Shown one piece after another: positions 19,181 through 28,127 of a DNA stretch of 64,000 bases. Within the stretch, counting starts at the first letter, position 1. Each line of letters starts with the position of its first letter. The position numbers and the translations under genes are program-made. The DNA lies in assembly GCA_020621405.1 (NCBI GenBank), contig JAHRYN010000001.1, positions 821,883-885,882 of the forward strand, read 5' to 3'. The notes beneath the pieces are model-generated. The model was not told where the DNA came from, ran no database searches, and saw nothing but the letters and a program-made list of their open reading frames with translations. This DNA is from Betaproteobacteria bacterium. GTDB taxonomy: Bacteria; Pseudomonadota; Gammaproteobacteria; Burkholderiales; Rhodocyclaceae.

Positions 19181-21355
19181 TTACTTGCGCAACAGTCTCA
19201 GTCCGTTAAAAACCACAATCAGGCTGGCGCCCATGTCTGCAAACACCGCCATCCAGAGGCTCGCCAGTCCCGCCATTGCCAACACGAAGAAAACCGCCTT
19301 GATGCTCAACGCGACAACGATGTTCTGTTTCAGGATTGTCGCCGCGCGGGTGCTCAGTCGTATGAATTGCGGAATCTTGCGCAGGTCGTCATTCATCAGC
19401 GCAACATCGGCGGTTTCGAGTGCGGTATCGGAGCCGGCCGCGCCCATCGCAAAACCTATGCTTGCCTTCGCCAGAGCCGGTGCATCATTGATGCCGTCAC
19501 CGACCATGCCCACGGTGCCATACTTGACAGTCTCTTCGTTGATGACCGCGAGTTTGTCTTCCGGGAGAAGCCCGCCTCGCGCGTCGTCAATACCCACGCT
19601 TTTGGCAATGACATCCGCCGTATGTTGATTGTCACCGGTGAGCATCATCGTTCGCACGCCGAGTGTGTGAAGGTCGGCGATGGCCTCACGGCTGGTCTCA
19701 CGCACGGTATCGGCAACGCCGATGACCGCCAGTGGTGCGGCCTCGTCGCAAATGACCACCGTTGTTTTGCCCTCTGCTTCCAGCTTGTTCAGTACGGCTT
19801 CCGTCTCCGGGTTACAGATCCCGAGTTCTTCCACCAGACGATGGTTGCCCAGATACATCCAGCGACCGTCGATTCGGCCTTTGACACCGCGCCCGGTGAT
19901 GGCCGAGAAATCGGTAATTTCCTTGGGCGTTGCGCCATTCAATTTTTCCCCGCCGTAGGTCATAACGGCTGACGACACCGGATGGTCGGAGCGTCCGGCA
20001 AGCGCGGCGGCGAAACTCAGGGCCTCGTTTTCGCCTCCTTTCAACGCAACCAGATCGGTAACTTCAGGTTTGCCCTGGGTCAGGGTCCCAGTCTTGTCGA
20101 GTGCCAACAGCCTGAGCTTTCGGCCTTCTTCGAGATAGACGCCGCCTTTGATCAGAATGCCGGCTTTTGCGGCAGACGCCAGGCCGCTGACTATCGTCAC
20201 CGGCGTGGAAATCACCAGCGCGCATGGACAGGCGATGACGAGCAATACCAGCGCCTTGTAAATCCAGACCATCCAGGGCAGGCCCAATGCCAGCGGTGGC
20301 GCCACGGCGACGGTCAACGCAAAGAGAAAGACTATCGGGGTATAGATTTTGGCGAACTGATCGACAAAGCGTTGCGTCGGGGCGCGACTGCCCTGGGCCT
20401 CCTCCACCGCCTTGATGATGCGAGACAGCGTCGAATTGGTTTGCGCAGCTGTCACGCGATATTCGAACGAACCGGTTTCATTGATCGTTCCGGCAAAAAC
20501 CGTATCGCCGACCCCCTTGGGTACCGGAATGCTCTCACCTGTGATGGGCGCCTGATTGACGGCCGACTGGCCATCCGTGAGCATGCCATCCAGCGGTATG
20601 CGCTCGCCCGGCTTGACCCGCACCACGGCACCGACTTCGATACGCGCCGCCTCCTGTTCCAGCCACGTGCCATCCGCCTGCCGTACTGTGGCCTTCTCCG
20701 GCGTCATCGCCATGAGTCCCCGAATGGCGTTGCGGGCACGGTCAAGCGAGAGTGCTTCGATCAGCTCCGCCAGGGAGAAAAGAACCATGACCATCGCCGC
20801 CTCCGGCCATTGACCGATTAGCATCGCGCCGGTGACTGCAATAGCCATCAACGCATTGATGTTGAGGTTCAGATTCTTGAGAGCGATCCAGCCCTTCTTG
20901 TAGGTCGGCAGGCCACTGACCAGGATTGCAACCAGGGACAGGGCGATTTCCACCGTGTGATTGCCACCATCGAACCAGTGCACGGTCTCGGCGGCCACAG
21001 CAGCGACGCCTGAAATCACCAGCGGCCACCAGCGGGTCTTTGCCGGGCTGCTTTCCGCGGTGGACGGGGATTGGCTGTTTTCCTGCCTGGCATCCATACC
21101 CAGTGACCGGATAGCCGCTATTGCCGGTGAAAGTGCTTCCGGCGTATGGGTCAGATGCAAGGTGCGCTGCATCAGATTGAACTCCAGCGCCGCGATGCCG
21201 GGCATGAGGCCCAGCTTGTTGCGGATCAGTTGTTCCTCCGTTGGGCAGTCCATCTGCTCGATACGCAGGGCTGTCTGCCGGGTTCCCGGCAGGGTCGGGG
21301 CTGCAACAGGTGGATTAGGAGCAGCCGGTGGACCGCCGCAGCAGGCGTCGCTCAT
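19181..21355 (-). CDS. cadA: Cd2+/Zn2+/Pb2+ P1B-2-type ATPase
   Basis: 724 residues. The N-terminus has 'DACCGG' and a heavy-metal domain whose motif reads 'EQMDCPTEEQLIRNKL', the variant typical of ZntA/CadA. The core contains APITGES, the CPC transport motif ('LLVIACPCALVISTPV'), DKTGTLTQGK and '[13 protein letters not shown]'. The end 'DMGASLIVVFNGLRLLR' carries the Asp of the P1B-2 class. It exports Cd2+, Zn2+ and Pb2+ from the cytoplasm. It is transcribed divergently from cadR, with a MerR-type promoter between them. This is distinct from the P1B-4 pump at 9551-12205. Confidence 0.9.
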   Translation of the reverse strand: MSDACCGGPPAAPNPPVAAPTLPGTRQTALRIEQMDCPTEEQLIRNKLGLMPGIAALEFNLMQRTLHLTHTPEALSPAIAAIRSLGMDARQENSQSPSTAESSPAKTRWWPLVISGVAAVAAETVHWFDGGNHTVEIALSLVAILVSGLPTYKKGWIALKNLNLNINALMAIAVTGAMLIGQWPEAAMVMVLFSLAELIEALSLDRARNAIRGLMAMTPEKATVRQADGTWLEQEAARIEVGAVVRVKPGERIPLDGMLTDGQSAVNQAPITGESIPVPKGVGDTVFAGTINETGSFEYRVTAAQTNSTLSRIIKAVEEAQGSRAPTQRFVDQFAKIYTPIVFLFALTVAVAPPLALGLPWMVWIYKALVLLVIACPCALVISTPVTIVSGLASAAKAGILIKGGVYLEEGRKLRLLALDKTGTLTQGKPEVTDLVALKGGENEALSFAAALAGRSDHPVSSAVMTYGGEKLNGATPKEITDFSAITGRGVKGRIDGRWMYLGNHRLVEELGICNPETEAVLNKLEAEGKTTVVICDEAAPLAVIGVADTVRETSREAIADLHTLGVRTMMLTGDNQHTADVIAKSVGIDDARGGLLPEDKLAVINEETVKYGTVGMVGDGINDAPALAKASIGFAMGAAGSDTALETADVALMNDDLRKIPQFIRLSTRAATILKQNIVVALSIKAVFFVLAMAGLASLWMAVFADMGASLIVVFNGLRLLRK

Positions 21356-21390
21356 GGCTAAAAACCGATCAGATGTCGAATCATTTGCGC

Positions 21391-21421
21391 ATTGGACACC
21401 CTATAGCTACTATAGAGTCAA
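21391..21421 (-). promoter_or_regulatory. CadR-regulated cadA promoter with MerR-type operator
   Basis: On the minus strand the -35 TTGACT (21421-21416) and the -10-like TCCAAT (21396-21391) are separated by 19 bp. This long spacer is diagnostic of MerR-family activators. The spacer holds the dyad CTATAG-TAG-CTATAG within ACTCTATAG...CTATAGGGT, nearly the same as the known PbrR/CadR/ZntR operators. Metal-bound CadR would twist the DNA to activate cadA, and likely represses its own gene on the other side. Confidence 0.85.
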
Positions 21422-21434
21422 GATATAAGGAACA

Positions 21435-21917
21435 ATGATGACCTCCCGCTTGAAGATCGGCGAACTCGCCGAGAAAACCGATTGTCCGGTGCAGACCATT
21501 CGCTACTACGAGCGCGAAGGCCTGTTGCCGGAACCCGCCCGAACCGAGGGCAACTTCCGGCTGTACGGCGATGCACAACTTGAGCGGCTATCTATCATTC
21601 GGCGTTGCCGCTCGCTTGACATGACACTGGACGAGATTCGCACCCTGCTCAGATTTCGCGATGCCCCCGAAGAGAATTGTGCCGGGGTGAATACCCTGTT
21701 GGATACGCATATCGGTCACGTCGCAGCGCGCATCGCTGAACTGAAGGCGCTTGAGAGGGAATTGAAGCAGTTGCGCCAGACGTGCGATCCAGTTCACGCA
21801 AGCAGTGAATGCGGGATTTTGAACAATCTGGCCGCGGAATCCGCGACGGCTGGGAAGCCGAAGAAAGCTAATGCCGTTCACGTGCATGGTTCGCATGCAC
21901 GGAGCAGTAGCAGATGA
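21435..21917 (+). CDS. cadR: Cd(II)/Pb(II)-responsive MerR-family regulator
   Basis: 160 residues. The N-terminal HTH ('LKIGELAEKTDCPVQTIRYY' then 'EREGLLPEPARTEGNFRLYG') is classic MerR. A dimerisation helix follows, with the metal-site cysteines expected for CadR/PbrR: Cys in 'EENCAGVNTL', then 'QTCDP' and 'ECGILNNL'. A His-containing C-terminal tail (HVHGSHARSSS) is typical of CadR. Tandem ATGs at 21435 and 21438 follow AAGGAACA. It activates the divergent cadA in response to Cd2+ (also Pb2+ or Zn2+). Confidence 0.88.
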   Translation: MMTSRLKIGELAEKTDCPVQTIRYYEREGLLPEPARTEGNFRLYGDAQLERLSIIRRCRSLDMTLDEIRTLLRFRDAPEENCAGVNTLLDTHIGHVAARIAELKALERELKQLRQTCDPVHASSECGILNNLAAESATAGKPKKANAVHVHGSHARSSSR

Positions 21918-22043
21918 GTAACGAATCATTCACTTTCGCAATGCTTCCTCAACACGTATTGGCAGGCCGGTGCTCAAGGAAATCGTCGCTGAATTTTCGC
22001 GTGATCCTGGACAACAAGTTCAGGCACTGTAAATCCGGCAGCG
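21918..22043. other. Short spacer with possible gene remnant
   Basis: 126 bp at the border between the metal module and the defence island. On the plus strand a short frame, 'RPVLKEIVAEFSRDPGQQ' then 'VQAL' and TAA at about 22030, reads like the C-terminal end of a lost protein, but I do not recognise it. It has no upstream start. It may mark an insertion point of the defence island. Confidence 0.25.
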
Positions 22044-22838
22044 CTAAAGACGCGTCCTCTCTCCAAGAGACTTCGTCAGGAACTCTTCGTAAGTCGAGAA
22101 CACTCCATGGCCCTTGCTGGTGTTTACCTTGCCAAGGATTGTCTTGCTAATCCTCTGCTGCAGATATTCACTTACCTCGTCGAACTTGGCTGACGACAGC
22201 AATTTCCAGGGTGCCTTGTAGCGACTTTCGACGTTCGTTGAGATGACTCCGTAGTTGAACTTGGTTGCGCGCGTCTTGTCCACGCTTGCGAACTCGTTGT
22301 ACCGCTTGATCAAATACTGCACATAGCGGCTCTGCTGCTGATCCGCGCCAATGGTCCCTGGTGGCGGATTTACGGCGACGCGGCGCCGAGCCGTCCTGAC
22401 GTTAACCGTGTGCGCTTGGATCGCGCCGGGGCTGTTGATCGCAATATTTCCGGCGTTGTCGGTGATCTCTATGTGTTGCAGATCGTTCAGTAGCATCTTC
22501 GCGATAACGCCGTCGGTCGCCCGCTCCGGACGCCCTGCCGCACTCTCGTGCACCGATTTCATCTCCTGCAGAACGTCGACCGAGTAGATATCAATTTGCG
22601 AATCGATGACCTTGTGGTGCGCTCGGCACAGCAAGACGAGATTATCGAAGCCATTTCGCTCAGTATCGGACTGAGCTGAGTCGTAGCGCGGGCCGCCGGT
22701 GCTACGGGCGCGAATGTGGCAGATCTCGCCAGTTACAGTACCGGCACTCTCGATGATCGGAAGCTGACATCCGGGAAACCCACAAAGGTTTCCGGATAGC
22801 GCGAACAGCCGCTTGATCGTCCTCTCTGTCGGTTGCAC
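22044..22838 (-). CDS. HNH endonuclease domain protein next to Wadjet
   Basis: 264 residues from GTG 22838 (GGAG eight bases upstream). Residues ~17-80 form an HNH nuclease: Cys19, Cys24, 'GEICHIRARSTGGPRYD' with His41, Asn66, and 'LLCRAHHKVID' with Cys71 and His75. A beta-rich linker follows ('ITDNAGNIAINSPGAI'). The C-terminal ~90 residues ('SRYKAPWKLLSSAKFDEVSE') resemble the ORF6C/KilA-C-like helical modules of phage and defence proteins. The gene lies only 33 bp after jetD on the same strand, so it is likely co-transcribed with Wadjet. It may add a second nuclease activity, or may be an independent defence gene. The exact target is unknown. Confidence 0.75.
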   Translation of the reverse strand: MQPTERTIKRLFALSGNLCGFPGCQLPIIESAGTVTGEICHIRARSTGGPRYDSAQSDTERNGFDNLVLLCRAHHKVIDSQIDIYSVDVLQEMKSVHESAAGRPERATDGVIAKMLLNDLQHIEITDNAGNIAINSPGAIQAHTVNVRTARRRVAVNPPPGTIGADQQQSRYVQYLIKRYNEFASVDKTRATKFNYGVISTNVESRYKAPWKLLSSAKFDEVSEYLQQRISKTILGKVNTSKGHGVFSTYEEFLTKSLGERTRL

Positions 22839-22871
22839 CGTCGTTTCTCCGCATTCCCTTGAGGAACTCGC

Positions 22872-24080
22872 CTAGCGCCCCGGCCATGCTGCCTGCAACG
22901 ATTCCTGCTCAACGGCCACCTTGTTTTCAGTGACCCAGTGGCAAGCGCCCTCCCACACGCGACGTACACATATTCTTTCGATCACGGATAGCTCCACATC
23001 CGTGAGGGGGCGCCGTGCTGTGACAGTATCGGTTCCAAGTGTTTCCGGGGACATCCCGTGCAGTTCGAGGCGCCGCCCTGTGTCATCGACGCAACCCGCC
23101 AAATGATCTGCGATACGAAACCCACCCGCATCGATGTCTCCCCAATGAAATACCCGGGCGTCGCGCGGAAGAGACAAGAGCAGGAGGCGGTACACACGCT
23201 TCCATGAAGGACTCGGCATGCCGCCGGTGTAGAGCAGAATTGTGCCGGGAGCTTCGTGACGTCTCGCGACCATTTCATGAAATGTCGTGAGGTTCTCGAC
23301 GGTCAGAAGTGCGACGACCGCAGGCGCGCAAGAAAATCCAGCTATTGCCGAAGGCGGAAAGCCCAGGTATGCAGAATCCACCGCAATGTTGCGGCCATCA
23401 ATGGCCACCTGAATCGCTCCAGCGATGAGTAAGGTCGGCGGAAACTTCACGAGCCCGATCTCGTTAAAGACGTCTTCCGGATCGCGTGCCGGAGCAGCGA
23501 CATCGCCTTGTACCAAAACATCGATGATCGCGGCCAAATGTTCAATTCGCTTACTGTCGCCGGTTAACCGAGCGCTCAATCGTCGGACGGGCACATCAGC
23601 AGCGACCTGCAGCCGGCAGTGTGCGACAACCTTTACCGCGTCATCCCAAGCGCCGACATCTTCAGGGCCGGTGCCACGCACTTTTGCGCCGCTGCCCCAA
23701 TGCTCGATTACCTTTGCCAACACCGGATATTCTGCGTTCCAGCGTGCGAACCGTTCTGCCGCACGAGAAACAGCCTCCCACCTCGGGACAACGCCCAACA
23801 AGCGGGCAAGCGCCCCCCTGTCCGCCAACCCGATTCTGTGGATCTGACTCTTCTCTCCCGCGCGACGATCCCACTCAATGGTGATCGCCCCTTCACGTTC
23901 GGCAAGCAATAGCTCCCCGTGACAAGATTCCTTCTCCGCGTGCGTCTCAATGCTCGCATAGGCAGGCATCGATTCCCGCGAGAACCGCAAAGCAAGCTTG
24001 CGCTCTCCCTCCTCCCGTCCATAGGCGTTCTCTGCCCTACGCAAGAGCTTTTGCAATGCCTCGTTCGCCACTGAACTCAT
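22872..24080 (-). CDS. jetD: Wadjet subunit JetD (Toprim nuclease)
   Basis: 402 residues. The C-terminal half carries a Toprim (topoisomerase VI-like) domain. The acidic residue sits in 'LLTVENLTTFHEM' (Glu262) and the DxD pair in 'FHWGDIDAGGFRI' (Asp315 and Asp317). The N-terminal ~200 residues fit the DUF3322-type region that contacts the SMC core. JetD is the nuclease that cuts closed circular DNA, mainly plasmids, after loop extrusion by JetABC. Its ATG overlaps the jetC stop by four bases. All expected catalytic residues are present, so the subunit looks functional. Confidence 0.9.
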   Translation of the reverse strand: MSSVANEALQKLLRRAENAYGREEGERKLALRFSRESMPAYASIETHAEKESCHGELLLAEREGAITIEWDRRAGEKSQIHRIGLADRGALARLLGVVPRWEAVSRAAERFARWNAEYPVLAKVIEHWGSGAKVRGTGPEDVGAWDDAVKVVAHCRLQVAADVPVRRLSARLTGDSKRIEHLAAIIDVLVQGDVAAPARDPEDVFNEIGLVKFPPTLLIAGAIQVAIDGRNIAVDSAYLGFPPSAIAGFSCAPAVVALLTVENLTTFHEMVARRHEAPGTILLYTGGMPSPSWKRVYRLLLLSLPRDARVFHWGDIDAGGFRIADHLAGCVDDTGRRLELHGMSPETLGTDTVTARRPLTDVELSVIERICVRRVWEGACHWVTENKVAVEQESLQAAWPGR

Positions 24081-27000
24081 GCGGCACTGCCAAACTTCTC
24101 GGCCATTTTCGCGACCAGCTGCGGGTTGCGACTGGGCATGTCGGTTTCCAGGAGCCGTCTGGCGTCCTCTTTGACGATCACCTCGGTGGTAAATACATCC
24201 GAGCCAAACCGATCGAGGTCGTAGTAGGAATCGAGAACAGGGATTAGCTTTCCGACGTCTGCATCGGGCGCAGCCATCACCAGCTGAAGTCCCAGTGAAC
24301 GCAGGAACTGCGCGGTAACGTAGGCATTCTGTGCATCGAACCCGTGAAATGCCTCGTCAATGATCATGACAGCGGCACCTTCATGCGTATCCCCTGACTT
24401 CAAGCGATACGCATTTGCGAGGGATGCACCGGCGATGACGTAAAACGGCACCAGATGCTCACCGTTTGACCCGACCCCTAGCCGTTTGCTCAGTGAATCC
24501 ACCTTCTTGTCGCCGACCCGGATCTCCAAGTCAAAATTGAACAAGAGCCGATAGTCCTCAAGCGGATTGTTCGCTTTATCCAATCCGGTTTCGCAGGCTT
24601 CGAGGAACGCAACCAGCTTTTTCTGTACATCATCCGCTGCCTCAAACAGGGGGGAAGATCCCGTCTCAAGAAACGCACTGCTCTGGATCAGGTCATAGAG
24701 AGGTTTGTGAGCAAGTGCGGGAGTTGCGACAAACCGGTATTTTTCGCCGCCCGTAAACTCCGGGCAGGAACGGAGAATTCTGTTTAGATCATCAATGTCG
24801 TGCTCTACCCGCTTGATCGCTTCGCGCATGCGGTACGCCACGTCAGCCCGGAAGGATTGATTGGCGGCTTCACGCGCCTGCGACGCCTCCTGCTCGTACT
24901 GGACAAGTGTGGAAGCCGTAAGCTTTCCAATGTGCGACTTGACCCAGGCAGCAGCCTTCCGCCAGTCGCTGCGCTCCTCCACCAGGCTGATCGACATTTC
25001 ATTGATGAACGCGCTGAAATCGGCCTTCGCCGCTGCCTCCGCATTCACGATGCGAACATTGGCGTTCTTGACTTCGCTATCGAGGTAAATCACGGCAGCT
25101 GCGGGTCCTTCGCCTTCGTTAATGCGCAGGGCCTTGTCGTAGGTTGCGGCTGCAGTCTCCACGTCATAGTCGACGTCGGTGATTGACGCATCGTAGTCCG
25201 CCTGCAGCTTCGACAACATACTCTGGGCGGCCTGAAGACTGGTTCTGGTCCCATTGAGGACACCCGTTTTCGTGCCTCGCGCCTCGCTGAGTTCGCGCAG
25301 CGCCTGTTCTGCTGCTTTGGCAGCACGATCGGCCTCATCCACGCGCCGCTGAAGATCGCGAAGATGCGCCGGCAGATCCAGTTGCGCTGGATCGACCGTT
25401 CCATCCAGCGACCGTTGAGCCACGTGTAGTTCGGAGAACGCCAACTGAATTTGATCCGGCGTAACCTCCCGCAGGACCCTGGTCACACGATCAAGTGCGT
25501 CCGTGGTGATCTGAAGTCGTTCCCGAGCCTCCTTGTCCGTGCGCGTAGCATCTAGAACCTCCGCTCGAAGTGCCTGACGCTCCTCGTTGGAGACCTCAGC
25601 ACCGAGTACCCAATCGGCAGACTGGATGAGCCTGAGTCTTCTCGTACCCCCATTCGCACTGAGCATTCCGTCCCGGGTCAGTGCGCGCTCGTGACGTTCA
25701 AGTTCCTCTTCGGTATCCACTTGTCGCATTTGCCCCAACAGGCGACGAAGATACGTGAGCGCAATACCGTTCGAGCTGTCCAGCAACGATGCCACTGCTG
25801 TTTTGTCGTAGCTGCGGCCCATGTCGTTCCGGATGTGCGCGGGCTGGACGACGGTCACCTCATACAAAGGACGCTGAGCTTTGCGCAGAATTCTGACGGC
25901 ATCCCTTTCACGTCCATACCCAACCACGAGGGCATGGCGATTCCGCCCGAGAAACGATTCGATGGCACCTTGCCACGCCATATCCTTTACTTTGACCAGG
26001 CTTCCGACGGTCCGACTCTCGATCCCTTCCGCCCTGAACATTGCCATTGCCGCGGCAACGTCGCCGGAGTCCTGCAACCGTATGCCTTTGTCGGCCGCCC
26101 TGACACGTTCCGTGGCACTGGTGAGCCGCGTCGCTGCCGCTGTAGCCGCTTCTTCGTGCTGAATCCGCAGAGTCTGAAGTGCTCCTGCAACACGCTTTAG
26201 CGCCGATAAAGCTTCCGGAAACGCGTCCAGGTCAGGGCAATCTCCCGACTTCGCACGCGCTTCCCACTTCGCCGCCAGACGTTCCAGTTCCTGGGATGTG
26301 CCGTCGTCCGGCTCTCGATTCGCCGCATGCACAATTCCGAGTGCCTCCCGAACATCCATAGCCATACGGTCGACTGCGCGCCGTGCATTGCCAACGTTTG
26401 TCTGCCATGCCGCACGCAATTGGCGCGCATACTCAGGATTTTGCGATGCGGGATCGGAATTGTAGGCGGCGAGCAGATTTTGATGATTGGCGCGAAGACC
26501 TTCCTGCTCTTGAGTACGGGCTTCTATGGCAGCGTTGAGGTCGTTGATCTGACCCGAGAGTTCCTGTTCTTTGGACGACAGATTGTCGACTTCCAAGTCT
26601 GCGGACTCGACTTGAAGTAGCAACCTGACTGCCGTCGAAACGGCTCGCGTACGGTATTGCGTTGCCACGCTGTTGAAGCGCCGGTCGATGTCAGTCAGGC
26701 GTGCAATCTGCTGCTTGACTTCCTCAATTTGGCGCACGAGCGCGCGAACGGTCTTGATGTGTTTCAGGGTGCCTTGTTTGTCGATGGGTTGGGCATCGAC
26801 AAGATATCCGCGAAGATAGTCGTTAACGCTCTGGATTCCCTTGAGGCGCAGGCTCTGTGCCAACGCACGCAGGAACTTGTCCCTGTCGATGGTGCGCCCC
26901 TTGTGCTGGAGCACATGAAGAAGTTCGTTTAGATAGGTCTCCGGCTTGGCAGTAAGAGTCGGTGTACGACCAGCCTGCTTCGCGAGCCTGCGCGCCAATG

Positions 27001-27490
27001 CATCAAATGTGGGCCAATCCAGAGGTGCTTTCCCGCCTTCATCGAGGGCACCGAGATGATCCTCCAACGTCAGCCGAACGCCGGGAAGAATGTACAAACC
27101 GAGCGTACGATGATTCTTTTCCGTGGCGATCGAGTGCAGGCACACGCCTGCGCTCACCACATCCCCCTGCGATTCGCCCTCGAATACGAGACTGATGTAG
27201 GAAATTGCCTCTTCGCGTTTACGAGCGAGAACGCCCTGATCGCCTTCGCCGGAACGCATGGTCCCGAGCGCATAGTCCCTGACGGAACGATGGTCCTTGT
27301 GGACCGACTGCGCGTTGAAATGCATGTGGTTGCCATGGGCACCGACGAGTGCGATTTGCACAGCGTCCGCCAGACTGGTCTTGCCAGCCCCGTTGGGACC
27401 AAGGAAAGCAGTTCCCCCTTGTCGCAAGTTGAAGGTTTCGTAGTCCCAGAACGAGAACTGAACCAGGTGCATTGCACTAAGCGTCTTCAC
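24077..27490 (-). CDS. jetC: Wadjet subunit JetC (SMC/MukB-like ATPase)
   Basis: 1137 residues from GTG 27490. I chose it because AGGAGG lies six bases upstream and the protein then begins 'MKTLSAMHLVQFSFWD', a typical SMC N-terminus. A longer frame reaches 27523. Walker A is 'GPNGAGKTS' at ~31-39 and Walker B is 'AAVMIIDEAFHGFDAQN' near residue 1060. Long coiled coils lie between the heads, with a hinge near the middle ('DMAWQGAIESFLGRNRHALV'). It is the motor that extrudes DNA loops with JetA and JetB. The start overlaps jetB by 14 bases and the stop overlaps jetD by four, so all four subunits are translationally coupled. Confidence 0.92.
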   Translation of the reverse strand: MKTLSAMHLVQFSFWDYETFNLRQGGTAFLGPNGAGKTSLADAVQIALVGAHGNHMHFNAQSVHKDHRSVRDYALGTMRSGEGDQGVLARKREEAISYISLVFEGESQGDVVSAGVCLHSIATEKNHRTLGLYILPGVRLTLEDHLGALDEGGKAPLDWPTFDALARRLAKQAGRTPTLTAKPETYLNELLHVLQHKGRTIDRDKFLRALAQSLRLKGIQSVNDYLRGYLVDAQPIDKQGTLKHIKTVRALVRQIEEVKQQIARLTDIDRRFNSVATQYRTRAVSTAVRLLLQVESADLEVDNLSSKEQELSGQINDLNAAIEARTQEQEGLRANHQNLLAAYNSDPASQNPEYARQLRAAWQTNVGNARRAVDRMAMDVREALGIVHAANREPDDGTSQELERLAAKWEARAKSGDCPDLDAFPEALSALKRVAGALQTLRIQHEEAATAAATRLTSATERVRAADKGIRLQDSGDVAAAMAMFRAEGIESRTVGSLVKVKDMAWQGAIESFLGRNRHALVVGYGRERDAVRILRKAQRPLYEVTVVQPAHIRNDMGRSYDKTAVASLLDSSNGIALTYLRRLLGQMRQVDTEEELERHERALTRDGMLSANGGTRRLRLIQSADWVLGAEVSNEERQALRAEVLDATRTDKEARERLQITTDALDRVTRVLREVTPDQIQLAFSELHVAQRSLDGTVDPAQLDLPAHLRDLQRRVDEADRAAKAAEQALRELSEARGTKTGVLNGTRTSLQAAQSMLSKLQADYDASITDVDYDVETAAATYDKALRINEGEGPAAAVIYLDSEVKNANVRIVNAEAAAKADFSAFINEMSISLVEERSDWRKAAAWVKSHIGKLTASTLVQYEQEASQAREAANQSFRADVAYRMREAIKRVEHDIDDLNRILRSCPEFTGGEKYRFVATPALAHKPLYDLIQSSAFLETGSSPLFEAADDVQKKLVAFLEACETGLDKANNPLEDYRLLFNFDLEIRVGDKKVDSLSKRLGVGSNGEHLVPFYVIAGASLANAYRLKSGDTHEGAAVMIIDEAFHGFDAQNAYVTAQFLRSLGLQLVMAAPDADVGKLIPVLDSYYDLDRFGSDVFTTEVIVKEDARRLLETDMPSRNPQLVAKMAEKFGSAA

Positions 27491-28127
27491 GAGCGCCCTC
27501 CTTTTCACTCGCGTTGACGTCACCGGTGGTGACCAATGACGATTTCAGATGGGCACCGAAACGATTGACGGCGTGTTCACTGAGTACCTCGGCGATCGCG
27601 GGAAGAATGGCGATTGCAAACGGTTGCGGGTCATCTTCCGGGGCATCGATCAACCTGGCCAGTCCGCAGCGAGACGCGACCTTCACGAGCCCCTTCAGCA
27701 GACTCTGATTCTTCGTTTCCAGCGTCCGGCCTGTCATTGATCGATATGTGGCGACAAGTTCCTCTATTCCGACGACCGCATCCCCCTCGTCGGAGAGTTC
27801 CCCGGCACTACCGCGCAAGTGAAACAGCTGCCTTAGAACGAGCAGAAAAAGCGTGTCCTGTGTATCGAGCGGCGTGTGCTTTACCACCTCCGGCACGACG
27901 TAGCAAAACTCAAGACGCTCGTTGAATCCGAGGCGCAGCCCCATCAACTCAACTGCCTCTTCGAAATCGCGACGATGGGCCGAGATGATCCGGAAAGCCG
28001 TGCTCTGCTGATTGAAGCGCGAATAGAGACATTGGTGGACGATCAACTGATACAGCGCTTGCTTAAAGTCGTCTACCTCGTAGATGCCATTGGAAGCATC
28101 GGCAAGTGATCTCCAGTTACGCGGCAT
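27477..28127 (-). CDS. jetB: Wadjet subunit JetB (DUF4194, MukE/kite-like)
   Basis: 216 residues. It has winged-helix-like content ('DDFKQALYQLIVHQCLYSRF', 'DFEEAVELMGLRLGFNERLE', 'LDTQDTLFLLVLRQLFHLRG') and a central Glu-rich loop, as in DUF4194 proteins. It corresponds to the kite subunit that bridges JetA and the JetC heads. The ATG at 28127 overlaps the end of jetA by 11 bases and the gene overlaps jetC by 14 bases. The expected size for JetB is about 200 residues, so it looks complete. Confidence 0.88.
   Translation of the reverse strand: MPRNWRSLADASNGIYEVDDFKQALYQLIVHQCLYSRFNQQSTAFRIISAHRRDFEEAVELMGLRLGFNERLEFCYVVPEVVKHTPLDTQDTLFLLVLRQLFHLRGSAGELSDEGDAVVGIEELVATYRSMTGRTLETKNQSLLKGLVKVASRCGLARLIDAPEDDPQPFAIAILPAIAEVLSEHAVNRFGAHLKSSLVTTGDVNASEKEGAREDA

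Noticed and set aside
23866-23890. guaA-like string TCCCACTCAATGG resembling the candidate attachment site
   Set aside because: It lies inside the conserved coding sequence of jetD (encoding AITIEWD) and the match is about 11 bases, so it is not a second att site.
27491-27523. Longer start for jetC at GTG 27523
   Set aside because: The GTG at 27490 has AGGAGG at ideal spacing and gives a standard SMC N-terminus; the extension would be 11 basic residues.
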